A stretch of 64,000 nucleotides of DNA from Centropus unirufus (Eukaryota; Chordata; Aves; Cuculiformes; Centropidae), in contig VYZI01000054.1 of assembly GCA_013397695.1 (NCBI GenBank), forward strand, positions 2,377,025 through 2,441,024, given 5' to 3'. A model generated the notes under the pieces. It saw only the letters and a list, made by a program, of their open reading frames with translations, was not told the DNA's origin and did not search any database. Of the stretch, positions 1-12,718 are shown piece by piece (positions within the stretch are counted from its first letter, which is position 1; each line of letters starts with the position of its first letter). The position numbers and the translations under genes are program-made.

Positions 1-353
1 AAGAACACTAATTATCAAATGGAAAATTACCAGGTAATTTGTCTCTAATGTAAGCTAATAACTTCTAAGGTAAGAATTAATTAAATGGGGGAATTAAGCC
101 ACCAAGGTTTTGCGGAGTGACCAGTTCTGACAGGATTCAGTTAATGAACTATCTGATGGTCATGTCACCTTCATTTTCTCCTGCTCTGTAGACAGGAGCA
201 GAGAGAGAGAGCAGGAGAGTAGTGCAGTGCCTCCCCCTCCCAGGCTGCAGCCTGAGATGACTTCACATTACCCGTTTTTCTTGGCAAAACCTTAGCAAAT
301 TAGAAACAAAACCCCAAAGTAGATCAGTGGCAAAATGCAGCTGTTAAAAAATG

Positions 354-396
354 AAAAATAAAAAGTAAAAAATAAAAAGTAAAAAATAAAAATTAA
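354..396. repeat. A-rich simple repeat, about 14-bp period
   Basis: Three imperfect units of 'aaaaataaaaagta' stand in tandem. On the minus strand this explains the Phe/Tyr-rich open frame over 292-576, which is low-complexity translation and not a gene. Confidence 0.8.
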
Positions 397-3300
397 ACAA
401 GTTAAGAGACAGGCAACATTTAAAAATCTACATGAAAAATAGAGGTTTATGAACTGAGTATTCAGTTTGATTCTGCTAAACAGTTTTGGCAGAAGTATCT
501 CCACTGGCTTTGGATATTTGTTTCCAGAGTCCAGGTGTAGCCTGGGAAAACTAAGCTTCCCCATGCCTTGTTTCACCCACTGTATTGTGGCAGATTGTGG
601 ACACCAGGGAGATCCGAAGTCTTACATCCTCTTCCTTCTACCTACTGCATCTCATTAAAATACACATATGTGATTCTGGTAAAGCTCTCCCTATTGTAAA
701 ATTCTCTAGGAGGATTTATTGTGCCTCTTGCACTTTGGTCTCCCTTGGACTGATGCTTTATGTTGTAAGTGCCATGGGTTTGCTGTTTGCAGCCCTGCTA
801 AAGAGAACCAAAATTCTTCAATTGCTCCATGGCTATTGTCACTCTTGAGAAAAATAAACTAAGATTTCTCAGCACCCCAACTTTGACAGGTCCTTCCTTG
901 CAGGACATGAGATCATCAACAGCAGCCTTCTCAGGAGAGTCTCAATCACTCTGTGAGGCATTACAAAATTAGGCAGATTGAAAGAAAAGAGAAAGATAGC
1001 AGACACACTTTCTTGCCTCAGTTTCCCTAAACACTCTCTTGCAAAACCTATTGTTGCGCAAGAGAAACATCTCCACCTCCCTCTCTTGTGTCTCTTCCCA
1101 TGCAGCCCATAGAAGTTTGGTGGACTTTGCAATGGACAGGTAAGAAATCCTCCTCTTTTTTCCCCAGTGCTTCATTAATCGATTCATATCCCTGAACAGA
1201 CTGTTTATTTGAGGGGCTTTCTGAAAAACTGAGGTTTTTTTCTGAGAACTTCTGGAGGTAGGCACCCCAAAAAAACTAATCATTTAAGAGACCATTGGTC
1301 TTATTCTATACAAAAGGTCACCCGTGTCTCATGCACACCCCAATCAGGAGGACCCCACCTCCCAAAAATATGCAGAAAACGTCCCAGATTGTTACTAGCG
1401 ATAATATTCCTGCTGGCTCTTTTCCTGCTTTTCACATCAGTAGGACGATAATTTGCCCTTTTCCTTTTGGTACCTCTCTTAGGAATACACACTGTGGAGC
1501 AAATCATGTTCACCTGAAATATAAAGGAGATGGGATGTAGCTAATAAAGAACAAGGCAATTCAAACTTTTTTCCTGAGCCCTCAGGAGGAATACCCAGGT
1601 GTGCTGAGGAAGATATGCTTGGAAAAAAAAAAGAAAAGAGCCATTCTGCAGTCAATCTAAAAGCGCTAGGCCTCCTTTCATGAATTGATTTACCCACTGG
1701 GTGACATATTGGCAATTTTCTGTTACCTACCCAGTGATATGACTAAGTAGATGAAGCTTAAAGGCAGGCCAGATAAAAAGACTTTAATCTAACAAAGGCA
1801 GCCTGAATTTTGCATGTCAAGGAAGATGATTTAACAGGGACTAGCAGCCTAAATGCGATACTGAATCAAGGTGGAGAATTTATAATTAAAGTTACACTGT
1901 AGAAATATTTACTGAAAAACAGAATAACAAAAAGGGCTAGATGTGCCTTTGCTATAAAAGGTCCAAATTCAGCAAAACACATCACTGCTTCAATCTGGTC
2001 CTGCATGAGAAGGAATGCCTTTGAATTTGTTTCTTTACAACCAGTGAGAAAAGGGTGAAAATCAGTAAGGACAAGTTTTATAAGACACAGGCTGAGTGCT
2101 GCCATAATTTGATGACTATAGAAGGCTGGTTAAACTTGGCAGAAATGTTGTTTGGAGAATTAATTAAAATTGTTTTCTCTGAGGAAGGAAAAGTTGTGTT
2201 TTGGGAAAAGCAGTAATATCATATGCAAGTGACATGCGACTTGTTCAAGTGTTTTCAGGCCCAAGGGGTAAAATGCCTAAAGGAGCAGTTGGTCCTTGAA
2301 TAATGTATTTATCTTACAGTTACGCTTCACCGTCTTCTTACTGGGGTTAGTTGAATTTCCTGAACAGCAGCCCAAAATGTAACCTCAAATTACTAAACAA
2401 TGCCAGGGGAAGAGAAAAACCATATTCTGCACCTCAAAGTGATTTGTTTATCGTCTCCGTTCTAATGATTTTTCTTCTCCTTTAATATTGGATGTGTGTA
2501 GTTGTTGTACGCTTATTCCTTGTGTGTTGGAGGAAGCAGCCACTATCTTCAGCACCCCCCCAAATGTACAAGGACTTCTCAGCATTTTGCTGCAGGTATA
2601 GGATGAAGCCAAGCTGAGCTGGATGGCTTGTTCCAAAATGGCCACAAAATTATTTTTTGCCTTTTTTTTTACTAATAAGCCTTGAATTCATTCTATTTGG
2701 GGACTCAGAAGTGTTTAGGACTAAAAGGATGTACAACCTTTACTTCCCATCTCCTATAACTCTTCCAATTAGGTTATGCCTCTGTTCAGTCAGGGAGCAT
2801 CTCCCACTCTTTATTGGCAATACCCTCTGCACAAGGCAACCTTCAGATTACCTCCCAATTAATAACCCTCTTGATTTGAAACAATCCAGCCAGAAGAGAC
2901 AGCAGTCTTTGAAGTCAAGTACTTTGACCTGAAAGATGGTGAGCACCCACACTGCAGCCAGAGGCCCACTGGAGGTTGTTCCTTGGCTGCTCATCACCCT
3001 GAGACAAAGACAAAAAAAAGAAAAGTAGAAATTCTGCAGAAGGCCCTTGATTAATTATCCTCATTACTCAATATTTTAACCCATCTTGTCAGCCCTTCCC
3101 ACTCTGCCTTGCAGGAGGAATAAAATCTCCAAAGTGCCTGGAGCTAAAAACAATGGGGAAACCACACACAGTCGAAAGTGCTGATGAGCAAAAAACTGTT
3201 CCTCTGTTCAGCACTTCTGACTTCCGGAAATGCACACAAGCTCTAGTAAATCTTCATTACCTAGGTCAAAAAATTTACATTGGAGCCTTTGCATTTAGCT

Positions 3301-4644
3301 CCTGATTAAAGATTTCTTCTGCTCCTGACTGGTGGGACTCATCCCTGTCACCTGAACGGAGGGGATCTGTTTGTAGCTCTTTTCCCCCTGCTGTTGCACA
3401 GCTGGCTTCCAGCATGATCAAGCACATTTACATGCACACTGCTATAAGACTGTGAGTCACACCTAGGATTTAGCTTGAAACAAATTTCCAGCTTCTGAGC
3501 AGAGGTATCTTGGATGGATATCATGGAGGCAAATAAGAAAAATATTGTCAGTTGTAGGAGGGAGTGAAGGGAAAATCCTTCTCTTTCTTATGTATAGATA
3601 CCCCAGTTCCAAGTGGGACTGTAGTACTGAGACTTAGGGACATGTGATTTTGAGTCTAACAGCCCCACTTGGCTACTCCAGACTGATATGTAAGTAATTG
3701 AGTTTAAATCCTGGGAAATTCTGATAAATCTCTCATAATTATGATTAACAGTTCCCAGCAGTTCCCACCATCATCTTCCCTTCTACAAAACTTTCCTACA
3801 GTCAAAATCAGTCCAAGTTTGCCCTCCAGCCTGCTGCAGTGCTTGGGCTATGCCTTCATGACAAGTTCAACCAACCTTGTATTGTAGCTGGGACCCTCCA
3901 ATAAAGACATACGGTGGACAGTGGGGTGTCAGAACCAGTGTATTTACTCCAGGGTAAGACATGCAGGCTCATTCTCCATGATTTCATGAGTAAATTGAAA
4001 TTTTACTTATTGTCTGTCTTCACAGTAAATAAAAACCTTACCTGTATATAAATAGATATATATACACACACCTATATCTCATACTTCAGAGCAAGCTTCA
4101 AAGGATGCTGTGGAATGATTGGCAGAAGAGTATCTTTCTGCATTGTTCTTTGCTACAGATAGGGATCCTAACCATTTATTTTGTGAACAACAGCTCTACC
4201 TTTTAAGAAAAAACACACAAGGGAAAAACACACATTATGGAGTCCAAGGCTCTTGACCTACAGCTTATATTTTCTTTAATTGTCACCAAGTTTGCTCTAA
4301 ACTAGGAGGAAATTGTGAGGTTTGGAGCTATTCTGATGACATTAAACTCCATTTCACTGAAGAAGAATTTGATATAACTGGTCGATAGCTGACTGTTCTT
4401 TCTAAGCTTATCAGCCAATAAACAAATGTTTATGCTACAACTAGCATGAGCAAATTTATCTCTTCTCCATATCCTGGGATGAGATAGATTCACATTCTCC
4501 TGAGTAAATGTACCTTAATAAATAGAAGACTGAATCATCTATAATCAACTTCTGTTGGAAACATTATTTTTCTGTGACATATCAATTTTTCTAACACAAA
4601 AAGAAACCTCACAAAACCCTCAAGGCCAAACTATTTTATCATTT

Positions 4645-4690
4645 CAAAATAAAATAAAATAAAATAACATAACATAAAATAAAATAAAGT
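4645..4690. repeat. (AAAAT)n microsatellite
   Basis: About nine pentamer units of 'aaaat', with two changed to 'aacat' in the middle. It may be the remnant of a retroposon A-tail, but no recognisable element body sits on either side. Confidence 0.85.
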
Positions 4691-5761
4691 GACTGGATAT
4701 GCAGAAAGTAGGAGGGAGAGGGAACGATTTGGCTTTGCAGCAAAGCTGCTTGCCTGAAGATGTAAGAACATTTTTCCAGTAAGCTCAGCATTCAAAGCCA
4801 GGCAGCCAGAACACGCTTCACAAGAGAGAACCTCCTGTGAACTCCTCACCTTTGTAAGGTAAGTCAATGTTCACAAGGAAATACCCCACCACACCATTCC
4901 TTTTGATGTTTTCACTCTGCAGAAGGGAAGGGTGGTCTTTTTAAAGAATTCACAATAGAGAGAGAAGGGGAAGAGGAAGCCCTTTGAAGCGAGGAGAGAG
5001 CCTACTGTCATTTTGCTGCTGACTACAAGCCACCCCTTTCCTTTGTGCTTTGCACAAAAGAAGGTTTGCAAGCCCACTTCCCCCTCAATCAGACAGACAT
5101 TTTCTCTGAGTACTATACTGAGAGAAGGTGGCTTTCCAACATGCAGAACACAGAGGGGGGAAGGAACTGTATGGCTTCACACATCAACCATAAATCAAAC
5201 CTCTTGAAAATCTTCTGTGTAGAGTTTTAAGGCATGTGGGATACGGTGGGTCTTCCTGCTACTTCAGGCTGAGCAGTAAAAGCACGCACTGGTCCATATA
5301 CAAAGGTTCACAGGAAATCCTGTCTTCCTAAATTCTTTCTTGAATCACAACAGAGTTAATGCTTCATAATCTGGACCATATCAAGAAGGCCAAAGCTTTA
5401 GCTGGTTTAGCTGGAGCTAAAACCATCTAAAACCATGTAAAATCGTCCATAAGGACATAAAAAGTAAGAAGGAATGATTCCACAAGCATGCAGCTGGTAT
5501 TTCAGTGGTATGTGCATTTATTGATGAATATGGGAGACAATATATTTGTATGGACAGTATGGATAGTATGGAAAGAGGGGGTGGGTCGGAGAGGGGTAAT
5601 GAGAAAGAAATGAGGGAAAAGTAAACCAGATGCGTTCAAGCACTAGAGTCAGAGGAGATTCACCTGAAGGTCTTGCAATTGTTGGCTGATGGGATTGCAA
5701 TTTCTCTGTCTATCATGGCAATTAGGAACAGTAAATCCCTGCTGATGGAATATGTTAATAC

Positions 5762-5792
5762 TATGCTTATCTTCAAGAAGAAGATAAGCATA
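5762..5792. repeat. Perfect 13-bp inverted repeat (hairpin)
   Basis: The left arm 'tatgcttatcttc' (5762-5774) and the right arm 'gaagataagcata' (5780-5792) are perfect reverse complements separated by the 5-base loop 'aagaa'. The flanking bases do not extend the stem. It lies inside a 105-codon plus frame (5673-5990) that I do not consider a gene. No terminator or RNA function can be assigned. Confidence 0.9.
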
Positions 5793-6429
5793 TCTGGGGA
5801 GGCATACCTGGGGAAGACCAGGAAACTAGAAGTTCTTCAGTCTCATCTCAGGCTCTGGAAACGTCTGGTATTATGTCCTCTTGGTGTCCGCTTGCAATCT
5901 ATTGAAAGACAAAAAGCAATCAAGAGCAGTCTACACAGATCTGTCAAGGACAAATCATGGTTAACCACTCTGATTGCTCTCTGTAATTAAATGGCTAATT
6001 GTAAAGACAAGGGATAAGCAATAGGTATGATGTATTTTTAATTCAATAAAAATACCCACAGCACTATCATTAGGAAGCTGAAGAAGGAATAAACTGCTAG
6101 ACAAGTTGAAAATTGGCCTGGGTTCAAATTATTGTCCTAAGTGGTCCCATGTCCATCAAACAGCTGCTAACAAACACATTTCAACTAGCTGATAACCTGA
6201 ACAGTTGAAATTCAAGGCAGACAGGTTTTTATGGACTTAAAGACTGAGGCAACAGTTTGGGGTGAAATAACCAATAAAGGCAGGGGACACACTGAATAAC
6301 AGCTTGTCTTCAAAATGAACATCTAACTGAATGCAAGAAAACAATTAATATAACTTACTTTTTGCTGAGTTATATTTGGGGGAGTGTGACAAGCAGGTTG
6401 CAGAAACTACCATCCCAGTCTATGCAAGA

Positions 6430-6945
6430 GTGCAGAGGTTGCATTTGAAATATCATGTCCAGTTTGGGGCCTCACATTTCAAGAAAGATATTGAAAAACC
6501 AAATAGGGCTCATTAGAATGTTAGTGAGAGGCTTTTAGGCCCATATCACACATCCTACAAGGAGGGGTTGAAGAAGATGAGTTCATCTAGCTTGACAAAG
6601 AGGAAATGTAGAGTTGATCAGTTTGTTGATCAGCCTACAATTGCATGTTGGAGAGTTACAAATCTCTTCTTGTTAGCGGCTGATGTTAAAGCAAGCAGCC
6701 ATGGCAACAGGTTGTGACCTGGAAGGTCTAAGCTGGTCATCAGGAAGAACTGTTCCTCTAAGAAAGCAGCCCCATACTAGAAAAGATCACCCAGAGAGGC
6801 TGTGAAATTTCCATCCTTGAAGGGTTTCATGTAGATAAGTCCATGTTTGGCCTTCTTTCATATTGGAAATGGGACTTCTTCAGGCTGGAGTTTGTATGGC
6901 AGACCTCCAGACATCCCCTCCGGCCAGAACTTCTGTCACTCCCAA
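6430..6945 (+). mobile_element. CR1 LINE, old 3' fragment
   Basis: A decayed CR1 non-LTR retrotransposon 3' end in forward orientation. Recognisable blocks in order are 'tgtccagtttggggcctcacatttcaagaaaga' near 6455, a region matching the CR1 'aggctgagggagctgggtctgttcagc' segment, 'cccagagaggctgtgaaatttcc' near 6790, and the 3'-end block 'gacctccagacatcccctcc' near 6902. The copy is heavily diverged and 5'-truncated, as most CR1 copies are. It keeps only the C-terminal end of the ORF2 region and the 3' UTR, with no open frame. The boundaries are approximate because the ends are eroded. Confidence 0.75.
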
Positions 6946-8076
6946 ATGGAGCAATAAAGACCCATTAGCAGCAGGGAATTCAGATTACTTTGTGTTGCTA
7001 GGCCAGAAAACTAGGTAAACTCTCCATAGACCAGATTCTCTAAGTTCTTTGCAAATTCTCTCTTAGGTATTTCTAGATTTTCCACAGTCAAGATTATTTC
7101 TTGTATTTGCTACTCTGTCCAACCATTGACATTTGAAAGCACATCCAACTGGCTCATTGTGGTTTTTGTGGCTGGATACTTGGCTAAGAGAATTGGAGAT
7201 GAGCCTGCCAACAGTATCATGTGCGGACGTCTTTATTGCATGGCAAGTTTCATGCTCATAGCAATAGCTGAGATGCTCTGGCTGTCTAGACAGCACCTCC
7301 ACTGTGCTTGTAGCATCCATGGTAGCTTGTCTCAGCATGAGAAAGAGAAAGGGGGTGGAGGAAAGAAAGAGAATTTATGCAGATGAAAGTGCTTCCAAGT
7401 CAACACGGATTAATTTTGAGAACAGGCAGGTACTCGTGGGTAATTTGCAGCAGAAAGCTGGCTGTATGGTGTATGCCTCTGCATGCAAGGGGAGTAAGAA
7501 GTGTTCAGACTGTCCTTTGAGGCCCTACTTATATGAGCCAATGGACAAGGCATTCATTATTTATCAAATGTATTGCCTGGCCAATGCTTGCCATGCCAAA
7601 AATCCAGATCTTATTCCTATAAGTTGCATTTTATATATATGGCTAGAAGAATGAGCAGCAAAATATCCAGCAGCCAGACAATAACTGGTCTGGAGAAAAA
7701 GGCTAGTCAACAGGAGATGTCCTCAGTTCTCACTCACCATCCAAAGCAGACTGGGTTTAAAGACCTCCAGAAATAACGGGAAAGAGAAGCTTTGACAAAG
7801 AATGAAGGCACAAGAAGCAGAACAATAGTGTGTTTTGCACTTGATTGCAGCTATATTGTTTAATGGACATCAGGTAAATTAAGCATTGTCTTTTTTATAA
7901 CTGCCTTCTAAAAAAAAAGCCTAGAGAAACAGATGAGCTCTTTCCCTTTTTTCTTTCCCTCCTTTCCCTAGTTTTCTTTTTTTTTATTATTTAATGCAAC
8001 ACATATCAAGCTACATCAGTCTTGGTACTACAGCAAATAAGCAGACGGAAGACAACTCAGCTGTAATACTACTCCC
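6946..8076. other. Gene-free sequence
   Basis: No gene or clear repeat was recognised. Short overlapping frames near 7063-7776 on both strands show no domain pattern. A pyrimidine-rich patch with a T-run sits at about 7939-7990. Confidence 0.5.
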
Positions 8077-8166
8077 TATAAAATAAAGACTGGAGGCAGA
8101 TGCCAAGTTCTCTCTTCTTACTCAAGCATCTACAGGATCTTGCTTTCATCCAGAAAATACGTAAGC
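8077..8166 (+). promoter_or_regulatory. Possible TATA promoter, first exon and splice donor
   Basis: A good TATA box 'tataaaataa' (8077-8086) is followed about 30 bases later by a pyrimidine-rich initiator-like stretch ('tctcttcttactcaag', about 8111-8126). A strong 5' splice site, 'gtaagc', begins at 8161. The arrangement resembles the promoter and short non-coding first exon of a TATA-driven vertebrate gene. No linked coding exon was recognised downstream on this strand. All of this is inferred from spacing and motifs. AT-rich DNA yields TATA boxes by chance, so confidence is low. Confidence 0.2.
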
Positions 8167-8486
8167 AATTTAGACTAAGAAGTTCTCCCTTTCTTGTTTG
8201 CTCTCTACTTTTTTTTCATCATCAGGTGGGATTTTTTTAGTTTTCATTGACACTTTAAAAAAAATCAGATAAGCAAACCACTTTTGATTCCAAACATTTG
8301 AGCTTCATAAATGTAACTATGTCACTAATGCAAAAAAAAAAAAGAAAAATCCTCTCCTACTAGTATTACATTATTTCACACATAAAGTCATTGAACAGGC
8401 TGTCTTCAGAGAAAATAATACCAAATTATGAGATATTTTTGGCACAGGGACAAGGTAAGATCTTGCCAGACAAAGAAAACACTTAC

Positions 8487-8660
8487 TTATAATACAGTTA
8501 ATGGCTGGTGAAGTTATGCCCTTCTGCTCGTAATTAATTTTCCATATTTCCAGCCAAACAAAAGTGCAGAACTCTAAAATCATCCAGGACAGCAGTATGC
8601 AAAGTGTTAAAACATCATTAAATTCAACACTAGTCTCAGCCTGGCTGCTGCAATTGTCAT
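8487..8660 (-). CDS. Possible internal exon encoding one membrane segment
   Basis: Unrecognised gene; exon-like block only. Read on the minus strand, a long pyrimidine tract ends in 'ttctgttgcag' (AG at 8662-8661), and the block ends at an exact consensus donor 'gtaagt' (8486-8481). Between them are 174 bases, open throughout, entering and leaving in phase 1. The peptide has a short polar stretch (D-N-C-S-S-Q), then a hydrophobic segment of about 22 residues including 'LSWMILEFC', then a charged tail (E-I-W-K-I-N-Y-E-Q-K). The L-E-F-C motif inside a membrane helix recalls the fourth transmembrane segment of MS4A/CD20-family proteins, where similar exons occur, but one short motif is weak evidence. 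I found no exon for the other three helices nearby, and the same frame runs open beyond both splice sites (8371-8778). Chance or a decayed gene remains likely. Confidence 0.25.
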
Positions 8661-9792
8661 CTGCAACAGAAGTTGAGGTAGAAGAAAGGGAAGGATTGCC
8701 AGAGGTGGAAACTACAAGACCCAGCACTATCTTTAGGACATGTATTTGTTTGTTGGAGTGTAGCTGGGACCCAGCCAACTCCAGAGGGACCAGAATGTGT
8801 CAGCAAGTAGGTGATGTGATTTACACAAGCGTGCAGCCACCTGCACATGCTCTCTCCACACGCATACATAGCTAGGAAGTGCATCGCCAGCAGAGAAAGG
8901 ACATGACTGTGCTGGAAGGAAACCACCTGCATCAGGTAATGGTTTGGTGCTATTTACTTGATCCCCACAGCAACAGGAAGAATAAAGGAATATATTGAAT
9001 GTCTTTGGACCACATTGTGTTTCCTGGCCTTTTCTATCTCGCACAGCAATTGGACAGTAAATGAAGGAGTAATGCTCCAACAAAAGTAATTTTTTCTAAT
9101 CATTTAGTGCAGATTCTGAGATTACTTATAACCTTTTTACACAGGATGTAGTCCATTCTGGAATATTATTTGTGATCCAATCCATTAGACATTTTATATC
9201 AATTCTCTTGGAAAGACTGATATTCCAGGACTGGAACAGACTACATGCACTACCAAAAAGCAAAGGAGAGTATGGCTCAGCGTAGCTTACTTGCCTTACA
9301 TCAAGCTTCAAACATTTCCTATGAGGTTTTTAGCAAAATAAAACCTAAAAATTATCTCACTCAAAAGCAAAGAAAATATTACAGGTCATTTTCAAGTGGT
9401 TTTCTCCAAAATCATAGTGGTAGAAATTTCAAAACAAATGTTTTGGAACCAACTTTTGTTTTCAATTACCTTATTTTAAGTTTGAATTTGCAACAGGATA
9501 ATCTTAATCTTGGTTCATTTGTTTTTTTGTTTCTCTTGACATGCATCTCTTCCTTCTTCAGGAAAAATAGTTGCTTTTTGTATACAAAAGATTTTGCCTT
9601 CAAAAATAAAGAAGCTGGTTGCATAATTTAGACATAAAGACCTTCACCTATGTGGACTTAGTAAAACATGGAACAATTCTTCTCCTCTCATCACTGAGAA
9701 GTAATTTTACATTTCCCATAGAGGGATTAATATTTTCTTTAACTAAACAGTCAATGAGCATGGCTTGTTACAAACACTAGAACCTTGTAAGG

Positions 9793-9835
9793 AGAATCTC
9801 TTAAGAGATTCTCTTTAGAGAATTCTCTTTAGAGA
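9793..9835. repeat. 20-bp perfect palindrome plus tandem copy
   Basis: 'agaatctcttaagagattct' (9793-9812) is a perfect palindrome. It overlaps two tandem units of 'attctctttagaga' (about 9808-9835) that carry the same half-site. The cluster could form a hairpin, or it may be a short replication-slippage product. Confidence 0.85.
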
Positions 9836-10155
9836 TTTCAATATTTTAATAATTCATTTTCAGTTAGAGTAAGTCCCTCATTTTTGCTCTATCCTGACAA
9901 AGCAATTGCTCGTGACTTCTTGGGCAGCTAGATGGTCAGGTATGGAAGCACAGGGAAGAAGTGAGTAATGACGTTCTGGCCTCTTACTGTTTACCTTCCC
10001 ACTCAGCAGGAAACGAATTCATTTGACCAAAAGGTTTTAACATTTTCAAGTTCTTGATTCCCTGCTGGCAACAATCCTGATGTGCTTCGAAGGAGCTGGT
10101 TCCCACCAGGACACAGTGTCTTGCAAGTCTAGATTCCAAAGGAAATGCAGTCATC

Positions 10156-10179
10156 AGAAGTTAATTGTACTTAACTTCT
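10156..10179. repeat. 9-bp inverted repeat
   Basis: The arms 'agaagttaa' (10156-10164) and 'ttaacttct' (10171-10179) are perfect reverse complements around a 6-base centre 'ttgtac'. No function can be assigned. Confidence 0.8.
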
Positions 10180-12718
10180 AGGAGATCATCACACCTGACT
10201 CAAAACTGAACTGACTCAGCAAAATGTTTGAATTACTATGAATCAGCCTTTTTTAAATAGGAAAATAAACGAACATTCCACACTGGTTTCCTATCCAGCT
10301 TTAGTGAAAATCAACCTTAAAATAGATTGTTATGTCTTTCTACCTGGAAAATTTGGCAGATATTTATGGACTATATCACAGACACTACAAAAATAGTTTA
10401 TAATCTTGATCTAGATAAAAACCTGGACTAGAGAAAAACATTACAAAAATGGCTACAACCAGGAAAAAGAGTAGGAAATAAAAAGCAGAAGACAATTCTG
10501 AAAACCAGGAGTTACTTGTTGAGAGACATTTCTTCTGTGTGCAACCTTAACTCTACTCTTTCCAAATAACAAGCCAGTTGATCAATAATACAAATTTAGT
10601 TGTGATCTTTTACAGGAGCTACTGATCACCCGAAAACTGGTTCACATGAATACAGAACCTTAGAGGCACAGAAACTTCCAAGGAGGTTTTTTTTTGGATG
10701 CTCAGATGCAGAAACCCTGAAAGTACTTGATTTCCTGAGAAGGTGCTGAGCATTTAAGAAATTCAGATACCTTTGAAATGCTTAAGATTTGGCTTTACCC
10801 TTTCCACCCTGAACTGTAGATTTCAAGATGCATGGAAAGGTTTAAATCAGCTAGCATAGGATATTGGGTAACTAGACATGACTGAAATGTTGGAAAGGAT
10901 ATCTAAAGCTGCATGAAACTTGCTAAGCCTCTTTCTTTTGGACTCCAAACTCTTGACTGGGTGAATCATATCTAAAGAGCATTAACCCTTAAACCAACTT
11001 TAGCAGCAATCTGGCTCCCCATTGAGATAATGCCTGATTTGTGGCTTTGCACAGTCAAGGCATCAGACTCCATAGTTGCTTGGCAAGGTTTTGCCTTGCT
11101 TTTTGCAGAGTGGGCCAGAAGGTCAGCCTGACAAGGGGTGCAAGATTTCATCCTGTAAAACATCTGCCTGGCTGTGACTTCTGACATCTCTATATTTGTT
11201 AAACAAAATCCTTCAAAATTCTATTTGTTCTAGTCCTGGACACTCACCATTCCTGCAAAGGAATCTCAGAAATGCTGCTCAGAGATAACTGGTGCTTATA
11301 ACAATACAGGTATTCATGGAGGTATCACATAGCAACAGAGCCCTGGCAAAAAGGTGATTGTTTCTGCTTCACAACTCACCAAGTGCAAACCCATCCAGGT
11401 CATGCTGTTTTGAAAACGCTGTCCCATTCCACATCTCTTACCAAGATTTATGACAATTAGCTGCCAAATCCATAATTAGCAAGTGGCAACAGATCAGCAG
11501 ATATATCCAGTTCTGGTGACACCTCTGACAGATTGACGTCTACTCCCCAGATCCCTGCAAGGCTTCGTATTTTCCCTGTGACCATTCTCAAACAGAGTTT
11601 TGGCAAGGCTTTTTCAGCAGGGAGGAGAGGGAGGGCTGAGGAAGACAAGTTCTCACAAGCATGACAGGACCCATGCATAACCATTTGGCTTTGCAATTAA
11701 AAACATGTTCTGTCTTCCTCTGTGTCATGGAGGAAAGCAGATAAGTAACCACTGCTTTGCAAAGTGCCTTAAATTCAAACAAACCAGGAGGTTTGGGTTT
11801 CTACATGTGATTTATTTTTTTTTAGCTTGGAGAAAAGGGGTCCTTTTTCCCTTCCCAGAGAATCATTTCCTGAAACTTTCTAGTGAGGAAGAGAAGGGAG
11901 GAAGAGGAGCTGTATTTGTATTTGTACAGGACCTTCTGTTTAGACACTTTGCAGTGAACACAGGGGCCAAAGTGAGCAGGGGGAACCCCACTTAACCTAT
12001 AAAAAATCAAAGAATTTATAACTCCTTAACTGCCACTTTAAATGAGATACAAAGACCTTCTGCACCAGCTTCAACTTCGAGCTGTCAGTCCTGCAAGTGT
12101 GTTGTGAGGTACCTTCAACGTTTTGCATACACTCAGTATTTTCTTTATTCTTTCCAGGCAAAATATGCCAGATTCTTGACTCAGGGGGTTTTTTCCCATC
12201 TTCATCCACTAGTTTTAGGTTTCTTTACACTTCACATCTCGATGTATCCGTTATTAGCAGGTGCCAACTATGTACGTTTCTCATTTACAACCATAACTTT
12301 AACTAAGCACTTTCTTTTTTTGAGCCCTGCTGGGTGTAATATTTAAGATGATCAAAGCACTGTGTTTATGTGGTACTTCACTAGGGAAAAACAAGATATG
12401 AAGATAGGTGTTAGATTAGGCCTTGTGTACAAGGTTACTCAGGGATCACGTAGCTGAAGCCATATCATTTGAATTTCAGCTTAGCTGACTCTCATGCCCG
12501 ACTGTCAAGAACCACATTGAGACCATCTTCTGTGAATTTGTAACAGAAACAACAGAGTTACTTACTGCATTGATTATATTGGAAGCCTGATTTGCTTGTA
12601 ATTGCTCCAAATCAATACGCCATTCCAGTCTGGATGACAGAATTAATGTTGTGTATTCTGAAATCAGCGTTGTGTCACTTCTTTTAATGACAACTTTTTA
12701 CTTTGTTTTCTTTTATTT

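Larger units (their letters stand above)
1..6429. other. Gene-free unique sequence
   Basis: I see no recognisable gene in this stretch. Open frames are all below about 105 codons, overlap on both strands and match no family I know. It contains A-rich simple repeats (354-396, 4645-4690), a TA/CA patch near 4040-4078 and a clean hairpin at 5762-5792. The block at about 3150-3480 has more even composition and no obvious repeat similarity, so it could hold regulatory sequence. Nothing in it decides the matter. Confidence 0.6.
8661..12718. other. Gene-free sequence with small palindromes
   Basis: No gene recognised. The 128-codon plus frame at 9245-9631 is AT-rich and shows no family features. 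A direct/inverted repeat cluster (9793-9835) and a 9-bp inverted repeat (10156-10179) are listed separately. Around 10690-10800 there are phrases that resemble decayed ancient amniote repeats, too weak to call. Confidence 0.5.

Noticed and set aside
5673..5990. 105-codon plus frame spanning the 5762-5792 hairpin
   Set aside because: Part of the peptide is the hairpin itself. No motif, start context or splice evidence.
9245..9631. 128-codon plus frame
   Set aside because: AT-rich, Phe/Leu/Asn/Lys-biased composition with no family features, as expected from chance openness.
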